Origin: Mycolicibacterium pulveris
GTDB taxonomy: Bacteria; Actinomycetota; Actinomycetes; Mycobacteriales; Mycobacteriaceae
DNA length: 64,000 bases
Assembly: GCF_010725725.1 (NCBI RefSeq)
Contig: NZ_AP022599.1
Span: forward strand, 930,001-994,000
Direction of reading: 5' to 3'
The notes under the pieces are model-generated. The model worked only from the letters and a program-made list of their open reading frames with translations, was not told where the DNA came from and made no database searches. Made by a program: the position numbers and the translations under genes. Shown piece by piece: positions 27,250 through 37,332 of this stretch. How positions within the stretch are numbered: the first letter of the stretch is position 1; each line of letters begins with the position of its first letter.

Positions 27250-29765
27250 TCGTCCTCTGTTCCTCTGGTCTCTCGGGCGTGGGACCGGCCGGCGTGCACC
27301 CCGCCGAAGTGGCTGCTGATGCTCGCCCGGACAGCCTCCGGATCGCGGCGCGGCGCCGATGCTACCTCGCTGTCGCTGCCGGGCTGCGTGTCGTCGGTGC
27401 GGTGCCGGGCGTGGTCGACGGGCTCGTTGGCGTCGGGGGCGTCTGGGGCGTCGGCGCCGCCGGGCACCAGCCTGGCGCCGGGCTCACGTACCGGTAGGCC
27501 CTCCTCGGTGCGGCGCAGTACGGGCGCTTCCTCGGCGGCGGCCGCCGCCGACCAGCCGTGGTCCCAGACCGATTCCCAGTCCAGGTCCGTGCTGTTGGCC
27601 AGCTCGGTCGGGTCGATCAACCACTCCGAGAGCATCTTCTGATAGATCGCGTCGTCCGAACCCGCGGTGGCCGACGGCTCGGTGGCCGTCGGTTCGGGTT
27701 CGGGTTCGGCGGGCGTCGTTTCGAGGGACGGCGGCGACGGCAGGCCGGAGATGTCGCTGGACCCGGGGTCGCGCTGCGGCAGCAGGGCGACGCCGGCCGC
27801 GTCGTCCTCGTCGTAATGGTCTTCGTCCAGTGCGAGCGCGGTCGCGATGCCCGCATGCGCGTCGGCGGGCCTGGCGTACTCCAGCGTGCTGAACTGGTCG
27901 GTCGCCTCCGCGTCGGCCAGCAGCTCGGCCGGGATGTAAACACCTGCCGTGGTACCCGAATTCGGTTCGCCCGCAACGGTACTGCGCAGCCGGACCACCA
28001 GGCCGTGCTGCGCGGCGAGCCGGCCGACGACGAACAGGCCCATGTGCCGCGCGGTGTACGGGGTGACCTCACCGCCCGACTGCAGCCGGGCGTTGGCGAC
28101 CCGCAGGTCCGATTCGGTCATACCCAACCCGATGTCGCTGACCTCGATGACCAGGCCGCCGTTGGCGGTGTGCACCGCCGAGACGCGCACCTGGGAAACC
28201 GGCGGCGAGTAGCGCAGCGCGTTGTCGAGAAGCTCGGCGAGCAGGTGCACGATGTCGCCGGCGACCGCGCCGACGATCTCACTGTCGGGCACGGTCGCGG
28301 TGACCACCCTGGTGTAGTCCTCCACCTCGGAGGCCGCGGCGTTGATCACCGCGGAAACGGGCACCGGCTCGGCCTGCTCCCGCGGCACTCGGGCACCGGC
28401 GAGGACCAGCAGGTTGGCGCCGTTGCGGCGCATGCGCGCGGCGAGGTGGTCGAGCCGGAAGAGGCTCTCCAGGCGTTCGGGGTCCTCTTCGTTGCGTTCC
28501 AGCCGGTCGATCAGCGCCAGCTGCTGATCGACCAGTGAGCGGCTGCGCCGCGAGAGCGTCTCGAACATGTCGCCGACCTGCAGCTGCAGCCGGGACTGTT
28601 CGGTGGCCAGCAGGAGCGCCTGCTCGTGCAGCTCGTCGACGGCGTGGGCGACCTGGCCGACCTCCTCGGAGGTGTACACCGGGACCGGCTCGACCGCGGG
28701 GGCCTCGCCTCCGGCCCGGACGTGGTCGATCTCGCGGGTGAGGTCTTCGTGGGCCACCTTGAGCGCGCTGTCGCGCAGCCGGCGCAGTGGCCGCACCAGG
28801 GAGCGGGCCACCAGGGCGACCACGACCAGCGCCAGCAGGATCACCACCGCGACGATCACCGCGTCGCGGATCAGCGCGGTGCGCGCGGCGGACGCCTTCT
28901 CGTTGACGGCCGAGGTCACCGACGCGGTGGTGCGCTCGATGATCTGACGGGCGATGTCGTCGGTGGTGTTCACCGAAGCCAGCAGCTCGGGGTTGTTGAC
29001 CAGCGGGACGGCCGGATCGGTCATCGCGGCCATCCGTGTGACGAACTCGGCCTGCAGCTTCTGGGCGTCCGGCGACGCCACCCCGAGCACCTGGCTCATC
29101 CCGAACAACGTCGACGGCTCGGTTCCGGCGAGCGCGAGCATCGAGGTGCGCAACGCCGGCTCGGGCAGCTCCCCGCCGCGGGTGATGGTGAGCGTCTGCA
29201 TCATCATCTGACCCCGCGCGCCGATCGCCCTGGACAACCCGGCGGTTTCGGCGCGGATGCGTTCGTCGTCCACGCGGACCGAACCGTTGACGGCGTCCTC
29301 GGCGGGCAACAACAACAACGCATAGGACTGGATGATGTCGCGCAGCCCGATGCTGTTGGCGGTGACCTTGTCCATTAGTGCCTGGCCGCCGTCGATCAGG
29401 GCCTCCACCCCGTCGCGGACGTCGGGCGCGACGTCCACGGTGGACACCTGGTCCTGCAGTTCCTGGCGACCGGCGTCGAACGCGGTCAACGCCGCCTGGG
29501 GGTCGCCGTCGGTGGCCTGCGCAAGCATGGCCTCCTCGAGCGCGGCCATGTAGTTCTCGATGGTGGGCAGCAGCTCGACGCGGTCGGCGGCCAGCCGCAT
29601 CTGCGACGCCTCGGTCGCACTGCTGTGGATGCGCAGACCGCCGAATGTCGCCGCCACGACAAGCGGCACCACGACGATCGCGAGCACCTTCCAGCGGACC
29701 GGCCAGTTGGTCAGCGACCATCGCGGCGGCCGCTTGATCGGCGGCTCCTGTGAGAAGACGCTCAT
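27246..29765 (-). CDS. Conservon sensor histidine kinase with extracellular NIT-like domain (CvnA type)
   Basis: An 839-residue membrane kinase. It has a cytosolic N-terminus, a first membrane helix (about 28-48), a large extracellular helical sensor resembling the NIT domain (about 49-300) and a second helix ([18 protein letters not shown]). HAMP, the [10 protein letters not shown] segment with the likely phospho-accepting His, and a GHKL ATPase ([14 protein letters not shown], then EVSDIGLGM) follow. The last 200 residues are acidic and low in complexity. No response regulator is encoded nearby; conservon kinases signal through the roadblock/GTPase module instead. The ligand is unknown. It starts the operon that ends with mfpA. 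Confidence 0.92.
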   Translation of the reverse strand: MSVFSQEPPIKRPPRWSLTNWPVRWKVLAIVVVPLVVAATFGGLRIHSSATEASQMRLAADRVELLPTIENYMAALEEAMLAQATDGDPQAALTAFDAGRQELQDQVSTVDVAPDVRDGVEALIDGGQALMDKVTANSIGLRDIIQSYALLLLPAEDAVNGSVRVDDERIRAETAGLSRAIGARGQMMMQTLTITRGGELPEPALRTSMLALAGTEPSTLFGMSQVLGVASPDAQKLQAEFVTRMAAMTDPAVPLVNNPELLASVNTTDDIARQIIERTTASVTSAVNEKASAARTALIRDAVIVAVVILLALVVVALVARSLVRPLRRLRDSALKVAHEDLTREIDHVRAGGEAPAVEPVPVYTSEEVGQVAHAVDELHEQALLLATEQSRLQLQVGDMFETLSRRSRSLVDQQLALIDRLERNEEDPERLESLFRLDHLAARMRRNGANLLVLAGARVPREQAEPVPVSAVINAAASEVEDYTRVVTATVPDSEIVGAVAGDIVHLLAELLDNALRYSPPVSQVRVSAVHTANGGLVIEVSDIGLGMTESDLRVANARLQSGGEVTPYTARHMGLFVVGRLAAQHGLVVRLRSTVAGEPNSGTTAGVYIPAELLADAEATDQFSTLEYARPADAHAGIATALALDEDHYDEDDAAGVALLPQRDPGSSDISGLPSPPSLETTPAEPEPEPTATEPSATAGSDDAIYQKMLSEWLIDPTELANSTDLDWESVWDHGWSAAAAAEEAPVLRRTEEGLPVREPGARLVPGGADAPDAPDANEPVDHARHRTDDTQPGSDSEVASAPRRDPEAVRASISSHFGGVHAGRSHARETRGTEDE

Positions 29766-30081
29766 CGACGCCGGCCTGCGCTATCGGCCCCGTGTCCGCA
29801 AGTCAGTATTGGCGCGTCGTTCATATGGCTTCCCGTTGACTTCGCCCATGTAAGGGCGGGCGTGTGCTACGCCTGGCAACTGGTCGAGTATGACAGCGAT
29901 GTGCTGCGGATTCCACAATTCTTACTGAACAGACAGAGTTCACGACCGCCGCCGGGCCGCGGGCCGTGGTATCGGAGCAAAGGCCACCACCGGGTGGTTG
30001 GAAACCGAAGGTGTGCAGGGTATTTCGTTGCCTTCACCACAGAAGCCCGGTTTCGGCGCGCCGGTGTTGGATCATTTCCGA
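29766..30081. other. Divergent non-coding gap between conservon and SpoU gene
   Basis: These 316 bases must hold promoters for both divergent genes. A TTGACT (29837-29842) on the plus strand has no good -10 partner at 16-18 bases. A CGCCCATGTAAGGGCG hairpin lies at about 29844-29859. I see no gene and no riboswitch. Confidence 0.4.
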
Positions 30082-30546
30082 ATGTTTCGGCTGCTGTTTC
30101 TGACCCCTCGCATCGCGCCGAACACCGGTAACGCGATCCGGATGGTGGCCGCCACCGGATGCGAACTGCATCTGGTCGAGCCGCTGGGCTTCGACCTGTC
30201 CGAACCCAAACTGCGACGCGCCGGTCTGGACTATCACGACCTGGCGTCGGTGACCGTGCATCGAGACCTTTCCGCGGCGTGGGAAGCGCTGATGCCTGCG
30301 CGCGTGTACGCGTTCACCGCGCAGGCCGCCACGTCGTTCGCCGACGTCGCCTACGAGCCGACGGATGTGTTGATGTTCGGGCCTGAGCCCAGTGGCCTGG
30401 ACAGCGCGACGCTGGCCGATGCGCACATCACCGCCCAGGTGCGTATCCCGATGCTGACCGGGCGGCGCTCGCTGAACCTGTCCAACGCCGCCGCCGTCGC
30501 TGCCTACGAGGCATGGCGCCAGCACGGCTTCGCCGGAGCGGACTGA
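30082..30546 (+). CDS. SpoU/TrmL-type tRNA 2'-O-methyltransferase
   Basis: A 154-residue SPOUT-fold enzyme that uses a deep trefoil knot to bind SAM and methylates a ribose, most likely tRNA position 34. The three motifs are PRIAPNTGNAIRM, LMFGPEPSGL and VRIPMLTGRRSLNLSNAAAV. Size and motifs match TrmL (YibK) and the M. tuberculosis Rv3366 product. The ATG at 30082 was chosen because MFRLLFLTPRIAPNTGN is the family start; the frame is open further upstream but without conserved content. Confidence 0.92.
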   Translation: MFRLLFLTPRIAPNTGNAIRMVAATGCELHLVEPLGFDLSEPKLRRAGLDYHDLASVTVHRDLSAAWEALMPARVYAFTAQAATSFADVAYEPTDVLMFGPEPSGLDSATLADAHITAQVRIPMLTGRRSLNLSNAAAVAAYEAWRQHGFAGAD

Positions 30547-30562
30547 GCCCTGGCGCCGCGCC

Positions 30563-31222
30563 TCACCAGCCGTCGAAGTGGACGATCTGCTCGACCGGAA
30601 GCCGGTTGGCCGGACGGAAATCGGTGCCCTTGGTGTAGGCGATCGGAAACAACCCGCCCTGGCTGTACTCGTTGAACGGAATGCCGAGCAGCTCGGCGGC
30701 CTGCTTCTCGCCGTCCCCGACGAGGTGCAACGTGGTGTAGGCCGAGCCCAGCCCCCGCGACCGCAGCGCCAGCATGTAACTCCACACCGCAGGCAGCAGC
30801 GACCCCCAGAACCCGGCGCTCACGCCCGCGGGTGCGCCGTCCGGGCGGCCCTCCAGACACGGCACCAACAGCCAAGGCGCCCGGTGCATGTGCTCGGCCA
30901 GGTAGCTCGCCGACGACACCACCCGCTCTCGCTGGGCGGCACGGCTGTCACCGTCGGGATATTCCGGCGGCGTCTGGCTGCGATACCACGTGAAATTGTT
31001 CCGGTAGATCTCGGCCAGCGCGCTCTTCTTGTGCTCGTCCTCGACGAAGACCCACTGCCAGCCCTGCGCATTGGACCCCGTCGGCGCCTGCACGGCCAGC
31101 TCCAAACACTCCAGCAGCACCTCCTTCGGCACCGGCCTGTCGAAGTCGAGCCGCTTGCGCACCGACCGCGTCGTCGTCACGACTTCGTCGAAGGACATGT
31201 TCAAACTCTGCTGGGTCGTCAC
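30563..31222 (-). CDS. Nitroreductase family protein
   Basis: A 219-residue FMN-dependent oxidoreductase. The FMN contacts are visible in TTRSVRKRLDF and APTGSNAQGWQW (about 47-58) near the N-terminus and in GLGSAYTTLHL and GIPFNEYSQGGLFPIAY towards the C-terminus. It corresponds to Rv3368c; the physiological substrate is unknown. The start is a GTG at 31222, or an ATG eight codons later (MSFDEVV). It is divergent from the PPOX protein with only 23 bases between, so the two probably share a promoter region. Confidence 0.88.
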   Translation of the reverse strand: MTTQQSLNMSFDEVVTTTRSVRKRLDFDRPVPKEVLLECLELAVQAPTGSNAQGWQWVFVEDEHKKSALAEIYRNNFTWYRSQTPPEYPDGDSRAAQRERVVSSASYLAEHMHRAPWLLVPCLEGRPDGAPAGVSAGFWGSLLPAVWSYMLALRSRGLGSAYTTLHLVGDGEKQAAELLGIPFNEYSQGGLFPIAYTKGTDFRPANRLPVEQIVHFDGW

Positions 31223-31245
31223 CCCGCCGAGACTACATTCGCTCT

Positions 31246-31662
31246 ATGACAGTCGAATTCCCGCAAGAGGTGTCCAGCAGGCTGCAGTCGGACAACTACG
31301 GTTGGTTGACCACCGTGGCCAAATCGGGCCAGCCTGTTCCGCGCCTGGTGTGGTTCTACTTCGACGGCACCGACATCGTCGTCTACAGCGAACCGGATGC
31401 GGCCAAGGTCCGCCACATCAGAAACCATCCGCGGGTCAGCCTGCATCTGGACTCCGACGGACGCGGAAGCGGGATCATCGTCGTCGGCGGCCCGGCGACG
31501 GTCGACGCGGAGAACACCAACCCCTTGCGCGACGAGCGGTACCAGAAGAAATACCGCGAGCACGCGGCCAGCCTCGGTTTCACCGAAGAGTTCCTCGCCG
31601 CCTACAGCACCCGGCTGAAGATCAACATCGACAAGGTGTGGACGACTCCGACCGGCGGATGA
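31246..31662 (+). CDS. Pyridoxamine 5'-phosphate oxidase-like flavin/F420-binding protein
   Basis: A 138-residue split-barrel protein. NYGWLTTVAKSGQPVPRLVW, VVYSEPDAAKVRHIRNHPRV and the following HLDSDGRGSGIIVVGG match the small mycobacterial PPOX class (TIGR03667-like, Rv3369). Members use FMN or F420 to reduce small molecules; cofactor and substrate cannot be fixed here. The length is complete for a one-domain member. It starts opposite the nitroreductase gene. Confidence 0.85.
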   Translation: MTVEFPQEVSSRLQSDNYGWLTTVAKSGQPVPRLVWFYFDGTDIVVYSEPDAAKVRHIRNHPRVSLHLDSDGRGSGIIVVGGPATVDAENTNPLRDERYQKKYREHAASLGFTEEFLAAYSTRLKINIDKVWTTPTGG

Positions 31663-32078
31663 CGTCGAAATAGCGTTCGCTACAGGCGGCGCTTCACCGC
31701 CTTCAGCCTTACGTGAAGGACTTCGCTGAATCGTCCCAATAAAGTTGCTGAGTTCGCCGGTAGTGACGGTCGTGGGGAAATTCTGCTCGCGTTTTCAACA
31801 ACTCCTCAACCCGCAGGGTGTCATTACCTGCGGCTTCGCCTGCGACCACTGGCAACGGCCCAGCTCGCCACCCTTCCGGCGCCGTTTTGCTAAGGCGTCA
31901 ATTTTGCGCCGGTTTGGCCGTCCTAGCAAAGTTTTGGCGCCGGTTTGACGCGCTCGATTACGGGTAACTGAGACTCATGAGATATGTTTTCTCGAATTGC
32001 ATACAAAGTAGCTGGCTAATACGTTAATTTGTGGTTACACGTCCGTGGCTCACCGATCCGGACATCAGGGGGGAACCG
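31663..32078. other. AT-richer non-coding region upstream of the secreted glycoside hydrolase
   Basis: This 416-base gap contains no convincing gene. An imperfect inverted repeat opens with GGCGCC (31878-31883) and closes with GGCGCC (31936-31941), with TTGCTAAGG and CCTAGCAAA inside. The sequence GCGCCGGTTTG occurs twice in direct orientation (31906-31916 and 31938-31948). A promoter-like TTGCAT (31997-32002) and TACGTT (32020-32025), 17 bases apart, would start transcription near 32032. A purine-rich GGGGGGAACC precedes the ATG at 32079. Confidence 0.45.
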
Positions 32079-34010
32079 ATGAGGGGATTGAATTCACGCC
32101 TGCGAGGGATTGCTGCTGCGACCGTCGTCGCAATGGTGCCGATGTCGATCATGCTCACCGCGGCGCCAAGCCAGCATCAGCCGCGCATCGACCGGGTTGC
32201 GCTGGACTATGTCTTGACCGCGGGCATCGTCGAGTCCGGCACGACGGTCGGGATCGCCGACTCGGACCTGTGGGGCTTGGCGACACCGGACGGCAAGCTC
32301 GACACCGCCGCGGTCAACCGGCACCTCGATGAGATGCAGGCGCTCGGCGTCAACACCGTCCGGGTCGTTTTGCCGTGGCGGGGCAACGAACCGTTCCGGC
32401 CGGGCACCTTTCCGCCGGGGGTGGAGGAAGCCGCCTGGGCCAGAAGCGATTTCATCATCAACGCCGCGGCCGAGCGAGACATGGCGGTGCTCGCGGTGCT
32501 CGCCCACGGACCGGACTGGGCCGGGGTCGACCCCAACATCGACTGGTCGTTGATCGGGTTCGAAGAGCCTCCGCAGCCGGAGCTGTTCGGCGAGTACGCC
32601 GGGCGCGTGGCCGCCCGCTACGGCGAGAAGATCGCGGCGTACGAGATCTGGAACGAACCGAACTACGCGCGGGCCTGGGCGCCGACGATCGATCCGGCGG
32701 CGTACACGGCGATCCTGCAGGCCGGCTACGACGCGATCAAGAACGCCAACGGCGATGACCCAAACGATCCGTTGGTCGTGGCCGGCGTGCTCGGCGCCGT
32801 GATCAGCAGCCCGATCACCCTGGATCCGGCGACGTTCGTCGAGGGGATGTACGCGAGCGGGGCGCAGGGCTACTTCGACGCCCTGTCGTTTCACCCGTAC
32901 CACTACACGCTGAAGTTCTCGCAAGGTGTCAGAAACGATTTCTGGCGGGCTCCGCTCGAGCAGTTGATCGAGATCAGGCAGCTGATGATCGACAACGGCG
33001 ATAAGGCGCTGAAGATCTGGGCCACCGAGTACGGTCTGCCCACCTTCGGCGACAACGCGGTGACCGAGGAACATCAGGCCGAGTTCATCGAAGACTTCCT
33101 CAACGCGTGGAAGAACCTCAAGGATGCCGACGGCACCTCGTATGCGGGCCCGTCGTTCATCTACACCTTGCGTGATCGCCTGGTCAACGGTGTGCTGACG
33201 CCGAACACGTCGTTCGGCATCTTCAATGTCGATTGGACGGCCAAGCTCGCCGCCCAGGTGATCAAGGACTTCATCGAGGAGAACCAGGTTCCCCCGCCGG
33301 ACGAGCCGGATGTGCCGGGTGTTCCGAACCTGGGCGAGCAGATCGCCCAAGCCCTGCAGGCGTTCTTCCAGCAGATCGCCGCTTCGGTGCAGGGTCTGGT
33401 CAACTCGGTCAGCGCATTCGTCAACTCGGTTGCGCAGGCGATAGCCAACATCTTCCGGCCCGCCGGCGCCGCGGCCGCCTCGTTGCCGCCGGACGTGCAG
33501 AACGATGTCGCCGCCGGCGCCGACATCGCAGCCATGTCGTGGCGATCGGGTCCAGCCGCAGAAGCCGATGCCGACGAATCGGAAGGTTCGGCTGCGCAGC
33601 AGGTTTCGGAGAGTGAAACCGACTCGGTCACGGATTCGCTGCGCGTGACCGGGGAGCCGACGACGGTCGAGGAAACGGCCATCGAGCCCACCGAAGCGGC
33701 CGTCGTCGACGAGCAGGTCCCCGCGGAGGAGCCTGCGGCCGTCGACCAGGATGTGGCGACCGACGTCGATGCCTCCGCGACGGAGCTTTCCGAGACGGAG
33801 ACCGACGACGTCACCGCCGAGGAGGATTCGCGCGAACCGGTGCGGACCGGCCTGGTGGCCCGGCCCGGGCAGGTGGGGCCGGACGGCCCGGACGACACGG
33901 ACTCCGACGACATGGACTCCGCGGACTCCGACGACACGGGGGAACCCGACGGGACGGATGACGACGGCTCTTCGAGGGGTGGGCCGGAGTCGGGATCGGA
34001 GGCGAGCTAG
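32079..34010 (+). CDS. Secreted glycoside hydrolase (clan GH-A) with long acidic C-terminal tail
   Basis: A 643-residue exported protein. A signal peptide occupies about 1-30. The (beta/alpha)8 domain (about 45-405) has the acid/base E193 in EIWNEPNYARAW and the likely nucleophile E317 in IWATEYGLPTFGDN. This is the clan GH-A pattern seen in GH5, GH39 and related families. Residues 420-465 form an amphipathic helical stretch (QALQAFFQQIAASVQG, VNSVSAFVNSVAQAI). Residues 480-643 are low-complexity Glu/Asp/Thr/Ser-rich. The substrate is unknown; a cell-wall or environmental polysaccharide is plausible. The ATG at 32079 has a strong Shine-Dalgarno and leads into the signal peptide. Its TAG overlaps the dnaE2 TAG. 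Confidence 0.8.
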   Translation: MRGLNSRLRGIAAATVVAMVPMSIMLTAAPSQHQPRIDRVALDYVLTAGIVESGTTVGIADSDLWGLATPDGKLDTAAVNRHLDEMQALGVNTVRVVLPWRGNEPFRPGTFPPGVEEAAWARSDFIINAAAERDMAVLAVLAHGPDWAGVDPNIDWSLIGFEEPPQPELFGEYAGRVAARYGEKIAAYEIWNEPNYARAWAPTIDPAAYTAILQAGYDAIKNANGDDPNDPLVVAGVLGAVISSPITLDPATFVEGMYASGAQGYFDALSFHPYHYTLKFSQGVRNDFWRAPLEQLIEIRQLMIDNGDKALKIWATEYGLPTFGDNAVTEEHQAEFIEDFLNAWKNLKDADGTSYAGPSFIYTLRDRLVNGVLTPNTSFGIFNVDWTAKLAAQVIKDFIEENQVPPPDEPDVPGVPNLGEQIAQALQAFFQQIAASVQGLVNSVSAFVNSVAQAIANIFRPAGAAAASLPPDVQNDVAAGADIAAMSWRSGPAAEADADESEGSAAQQVSESETDSVTDSLRVTGEPTTVEETAIEPTEAAVVDEQVPAEEPAAVDQDVATDVDASATELSETETDDVTAEEDSREPVRTGLVARPGQVGPDGPDDTDSDDMDSADSDDTGEPDGTDDDGSSRGGPESGSEAS

Positions 34011-37000
34011 CGGAAGTCGCGGCTTCGCGAGCCGATAGCCATCGTGAGCTGGCCCATTCGGTCGGCGACGACGGTGACTGCGCCGGTGGCATTCTGCACC
34101 TGCCCGCGGATCAGCAGAGCGGCCGCCGTCTGGGCCAGCTTGCGATGGCGTGCCCAAACCGCTTGCGAGCACAGGACGTTGACCATCCCGGTCTCGTCCT
34201 CGATGTTGATGAAGGTGACCCCTTGCGCGGTCGCGGGCCGCTGGCGATGGGTCACCGCCCCGGCCACCAGCACCCGGGTTCCGTCGGGGACCTCCAGCAG
34301 CTTGTCCGCCGGTACGACCCCGAGCGCGTCGAGATCCTCGCGCAGGAACTGCGTGGGAAAGCTGTCCGGGGAGATACCGGTGGCCCACACGTCGGCGGCG
34401 GCCAGTTCCAGTTCGGTCATGCCGGGCAACGCGGGGGTCGCCAACGAGGACCCCACCCCGGGCAACCGGTCGGGACGCTCTCTGGCTGCGGCGCCCGCCG
34501 CCCACAGCCCTTCGCGCCGCGTGATGCCGAAGCAACCCAGCGCACCTGCGGTGGCCAGCGCCTCGGTCTGGGGAACCGACAGCTGCACCCGCTGGGTCAG
34601 ATCCAGCAGGGAGACATAGTCCCCGTTGGCTTTTCGCTCGTCGGCAATCCGCTCGGCAAGCTCGTCCCCGATGTGGCGGATGCCGCCGAGGCCGAGCCGC
34701 ACCTCGGTGCCGTCGTTCTCCAGCGTGGCGTGCGCGAGGCTGGCGTTGACATCGGGACGATGCACGGTGACTCCGTGCCTGCGGGCGTCGGCGACCAGGG
34801 ACTGCGGTGAGTAGAAACCCATCGGCTGCGCCCGCAACAGGGCCGCGCAGAACGCCGCCGGGTGGTGCAGCTTGAACCACGACGAGTAGAACACCAGCGA
34901 GGCAAACGACAGCGAATGGCTTTCCGGGAAACCGAAATTGGCGAATGCCTCCAGCTTCTCGTAGATGCGGTCGGCAACATCTCCGGTGATGCCGTGCCGT
35001 TGGCGCATCCCGTCGTAGAACCTGTCGCGCAGCCGACGCATCCGTTGCGTCGAGCGTTTGGATCCCATCGCACGGCGCAACTGATCGGCTTCGGCGGCGG
35101 TGAACCCCGCGCAGTCCACTGCCAGCTGCATGAGCTGCTCCTGGAACAACGGGACACCCAATGTCTTTCGCAGCGCGGGCTCCATCGACGGATGGTCGTA
35201 GGTGACCGGTTCGACACCGTTGCGTCGCTTGATATACGGATGCACCGAGCCGCCCTGGATGGGGCCGGGGCGGATCAACGCCACCTCGACGACCAGGTCG
35301 TAGAACACCCGCGGCTTCAACCGGGGCAGCGTGGCCATCTGCGCCCGTGACTCCACCTGGAACACCCCGACCGAATCCGCGCGTTGCAGCATCTCGTACA
35401 CCGCCTGTTCGGACAGATCCAGCCGGGCCAGGTCCACCTCGATGCCCTTGTGTTCGCGCACCAGGTCGATGCAGTAGTGCAGCGCCGAGAGCATACCCAG
35501 TCCGAGAAGGTCGAATTTCACCAAACCTATTGCCGCGCAGTCATCTTTGCCCCATTGCAGGACGCTGCGGTTCTCCATCCGCGCCCACTCGACCGGGCAC
35601 ACGTCGGCGATGGGCCGGTCACAGATCACCATGCCGCCGGAGTGAATACCCATGTGCCGCGGCAGGTTGTGGATCTGCATCGCCAAGTCGATCACCGGCT
35701 CCGGAATGCCCTCGACGTCGGGTGAATCGGCCAGCCCGTTCCACTGGCTGATCTGCTTGCTCCAGGCGTCCTGCTGCCCCTGGGAGAATCCCAGCGCACG
35801 CGCCATATCGCGCACCGCGCTGCGGCCGCGATAGGTGATGACGTTGGCCACCTGTGCGGCGTAGTCGCGGCCGTAGCGGTCGTAGACGTATTGGATTGCC
35901 TTCTCCCGCAGGTCCGATTCGATGTCGATATCGATGTCGGGCGGGCCGTCGCGCGCCGGGGACAGGAACCGTTCGAACAACAACTCGTTGGCGATGGGGT
36001 CGACGTTGGTGACTCCCAGCGCGTAGCAGACAGCCGAGTTGGCCGCCGAACCCCGTCCCTGGGCCAGGATGTTGTTCTTTCGGCAGAACTGGGTGATGTC
36101 GTGCACCACCAGGAAATAGCCGGGAAACTTCAGCTGTTCGATGGTTTTCAGTTCATGTTCGATCTGGGCGTACGCGCGCGGCGCCCGCTGCGGCGGGCCG
36201 TACCGGTTGCGCGCCCCCGCCATCACCAGATGCCGCAGCCAGCTGTCCTCGGTGTGCCCGGGCGGGACATCAAACGGTGGCAGCTGCGGGGCGATCAGCG
36301 CCAGTTCGAACGCGCACTGCTCGCCGAGTTCGGCCGCCGCGGTCACCACGTCAGGGCAGTGGGCGAACAGCCGGGTCATCTCCACCCCCGACCGCAGATG
36401 TGAACCGCCAAGCGGCGCAAGGTAACCGGCGACGTCGTCCATCGAGTGGCGGGCCCGGATCGCGCCCATCGCCATGGCCAGCCGGCCGCGTGACGGTTCG
36501 GCGAAGTGCGCACCGGTGGTGGCGACGACGCCGACACCGAAGCGCGGCGCCAGCTCGGCCAGCATCGCGTTGCGTTCGTCGTCGAGAGGGCTTCCGTGGT
36601 GGGTGAGTTCGACGCTGACCCGCCCGGCGCCGAACCGGTCCACCAGATCGGCAAGCGCCTCGGCGGCCGCCTCGGGACCACCCGTAGAAAGTGCCTGGCG
36701 CACATGTCCTTTGCGGCAACCGGTGAGGATGTGCCAGTGCCCGCCGGCCGCGTCGGTCAGCGCGTCGTAGTCGTAGCGCAGCTTGCCCTTCTCGCCACCG
36801 GCCAGGTGCGCCTTGGCGAGCTCACGGGACAGCCGCCGGTAGCCTTCCGGGCCGCGGGCCAGCACCAGCAGATGCGGACCCGGCGGATCGGGATCCTCGG
36901 TGCGGTCCCCTCCCCCGAGCGAGAGCTCGGCGCCGAACACCGTCGACATGTCCAGTTCCCTGGCGGCCTCCGCGAAGCGCACCACGCCGTAGAGCCCGTC

Positions 37001-37303
37001 GTGGTCGGTCAGCGCGATCGCGCGCAGATCCAGGCGGACGGCCTCCTCGACGAGTTCCTCCGGTGTGCTGGCGCCGTCGAGAAAGCTGTACGCCGAATGC
37101 GCGTGCAGCTCGGCATACGGCGTCGAGGAGCCGGACCGGTCGATGTCGACGGCCTGGTATGCCGCGCGCTTGCGGGACCAGGCGGGGCTGTCACCGCCGT
37201 CGCCGACCTGCTGCTGGTCAATGGGCCAGCCGGACCGGCGCGGCTTGCCGTTCAGCACCCGCTGCATTTCGGTCCAGCTCGGCGGCCCGGTGTGCCAACC
37301 CAT
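34007..37303 (-). CDS. dnaE2: Error-prone DNA polymerase DnaE2
   Basis: A 1098-residue C-family polymerase that performs SOS mutagenesis together with ImuA' and ImuB. The PHP domain opens with YAELHAHSAYSFLDGAS near residue 63. The polymerase active site is PDIDIDIESDLREKAIQYV, and the finger region has FQVESRAQMATLPRLKPR. The OB domain is near the C-terminus (VLVAGAVTHRQRPAT). A perfect mycobacterial LexA box lies 12 bases upstream of the start. The stop shares CTAG with the convergent glycoside hydrolase. DNA damage induction is expected. Confidence 0.96.
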   Translation of the reverse strand: MGWHTGPPSWTEMQRVLNGKPRRSGWPIDQQQVGDGGDSPAWSRKRAAYQAVDIDRSGSSTPYAELHAHSAYSFLDGASTPEELVEEAVRLDLRAIALTDHDGLYGVVRFAEAARELDMSTVFGAELSLGGGDRTEDPDPPGPHLLVLARGPEGYRRLSRELAKAHLAGGEKGKLRYDYDALTDAAGGHWHILTGCRKGHVRQALSTGGPEAAAEALADLVDRFGAGRVSVELTHHGSPLDDERNAMLAELAPRFGVGVVATTGAHFAEPSRGRLAMAMGAIRARHSMDDVAGYLAPLGGSHLRSGVEMTRLFAHCPDVVTAAAELGEQCAFELALIAPQLPPFDVPPGHTEDSWLRHLVMAGARNRYGPPQRAPRAYAQIEHELKTIEQLKFPGYFLVVHDITQFCRKNNILAQGRGSAANSAVCYALGVTNVDPIANELLFERFLSPARDGPPDIDIDIESDLREKAIQYVYDRYGRDYAAQVANVITYRGRSAVRDMARALGFSQGQQDAWSKQISQWNGLADSPDVEGIPEPVIDLAMQIHNLPRHMGIHSGGMVICDRPIADVCPVEWARMENRSVLQWGKDDCAAIGLVKFDLLGLGMLSALHYCIDLVREHKGIEVDLARLDLSEQAVYEMLQRADSVGVFQVESRAQMATLPRLKPRVFYDLVVEVALIRPGPIQGGSVHPYIKRRNGVEPVTYDHPSMEPALRKTLGVPLFQEQLMQLAVDCAGFTAAEADQLRRAMGSKRSTQRMRRLRDRFYDGMRQRHGITGDVADRIYEKLEAFANFGFPESHSLSFASLVFYSSWFKLHHPAAFCAALLRAQPMGFYSPQSLVADARRHGVTVHRPDVNASLAHATLENDGTEVRLGLGGIRHIGDELAERIADERKANGDYVSLLDLTQRVQLSVPQTEALATAGALGCFGITRREGLWAAGAAARERPDRLPGVGSSLATPALPGMTELELAAADVWATGISPDSFPTQFLREDLDALGVVPADKLLEVPDGTRVLVAGAVTHRQRPATAQGVTFINIEDETGMVNVLCSQAVWARHRKLAQTAAALLIRGQVQNATGAVTVVADRMGQLTMAIGSRSRDFR

Positions 37304-37315
37304 CCGGCCAGTATA

Positions 37316-37331
37316 TCGAACTGATGTTCGA
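37316..37331. promoter_or_regulatory. LexA (SOS) box of dnaE2
   Basis: TCGAACTGATGTTCGA matches the mycobacterial SOS consensus TCGAAC-N4-GTTCGA at every fixed position. It lies 12 bases before the dnaE2 start codon and 2 bases after the end of the broken transporter gene. Confidence 0.92.
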
Positions 37332-37332
37332 C

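Noticed and set aside
31745..31948. Possible 67-residue protein in the gap before the glycoside hydrolase
   Set aside because: It has no ribosome binding site, no recognisable composition and overlaps inverted and direct repeats; non-coding is more likely.
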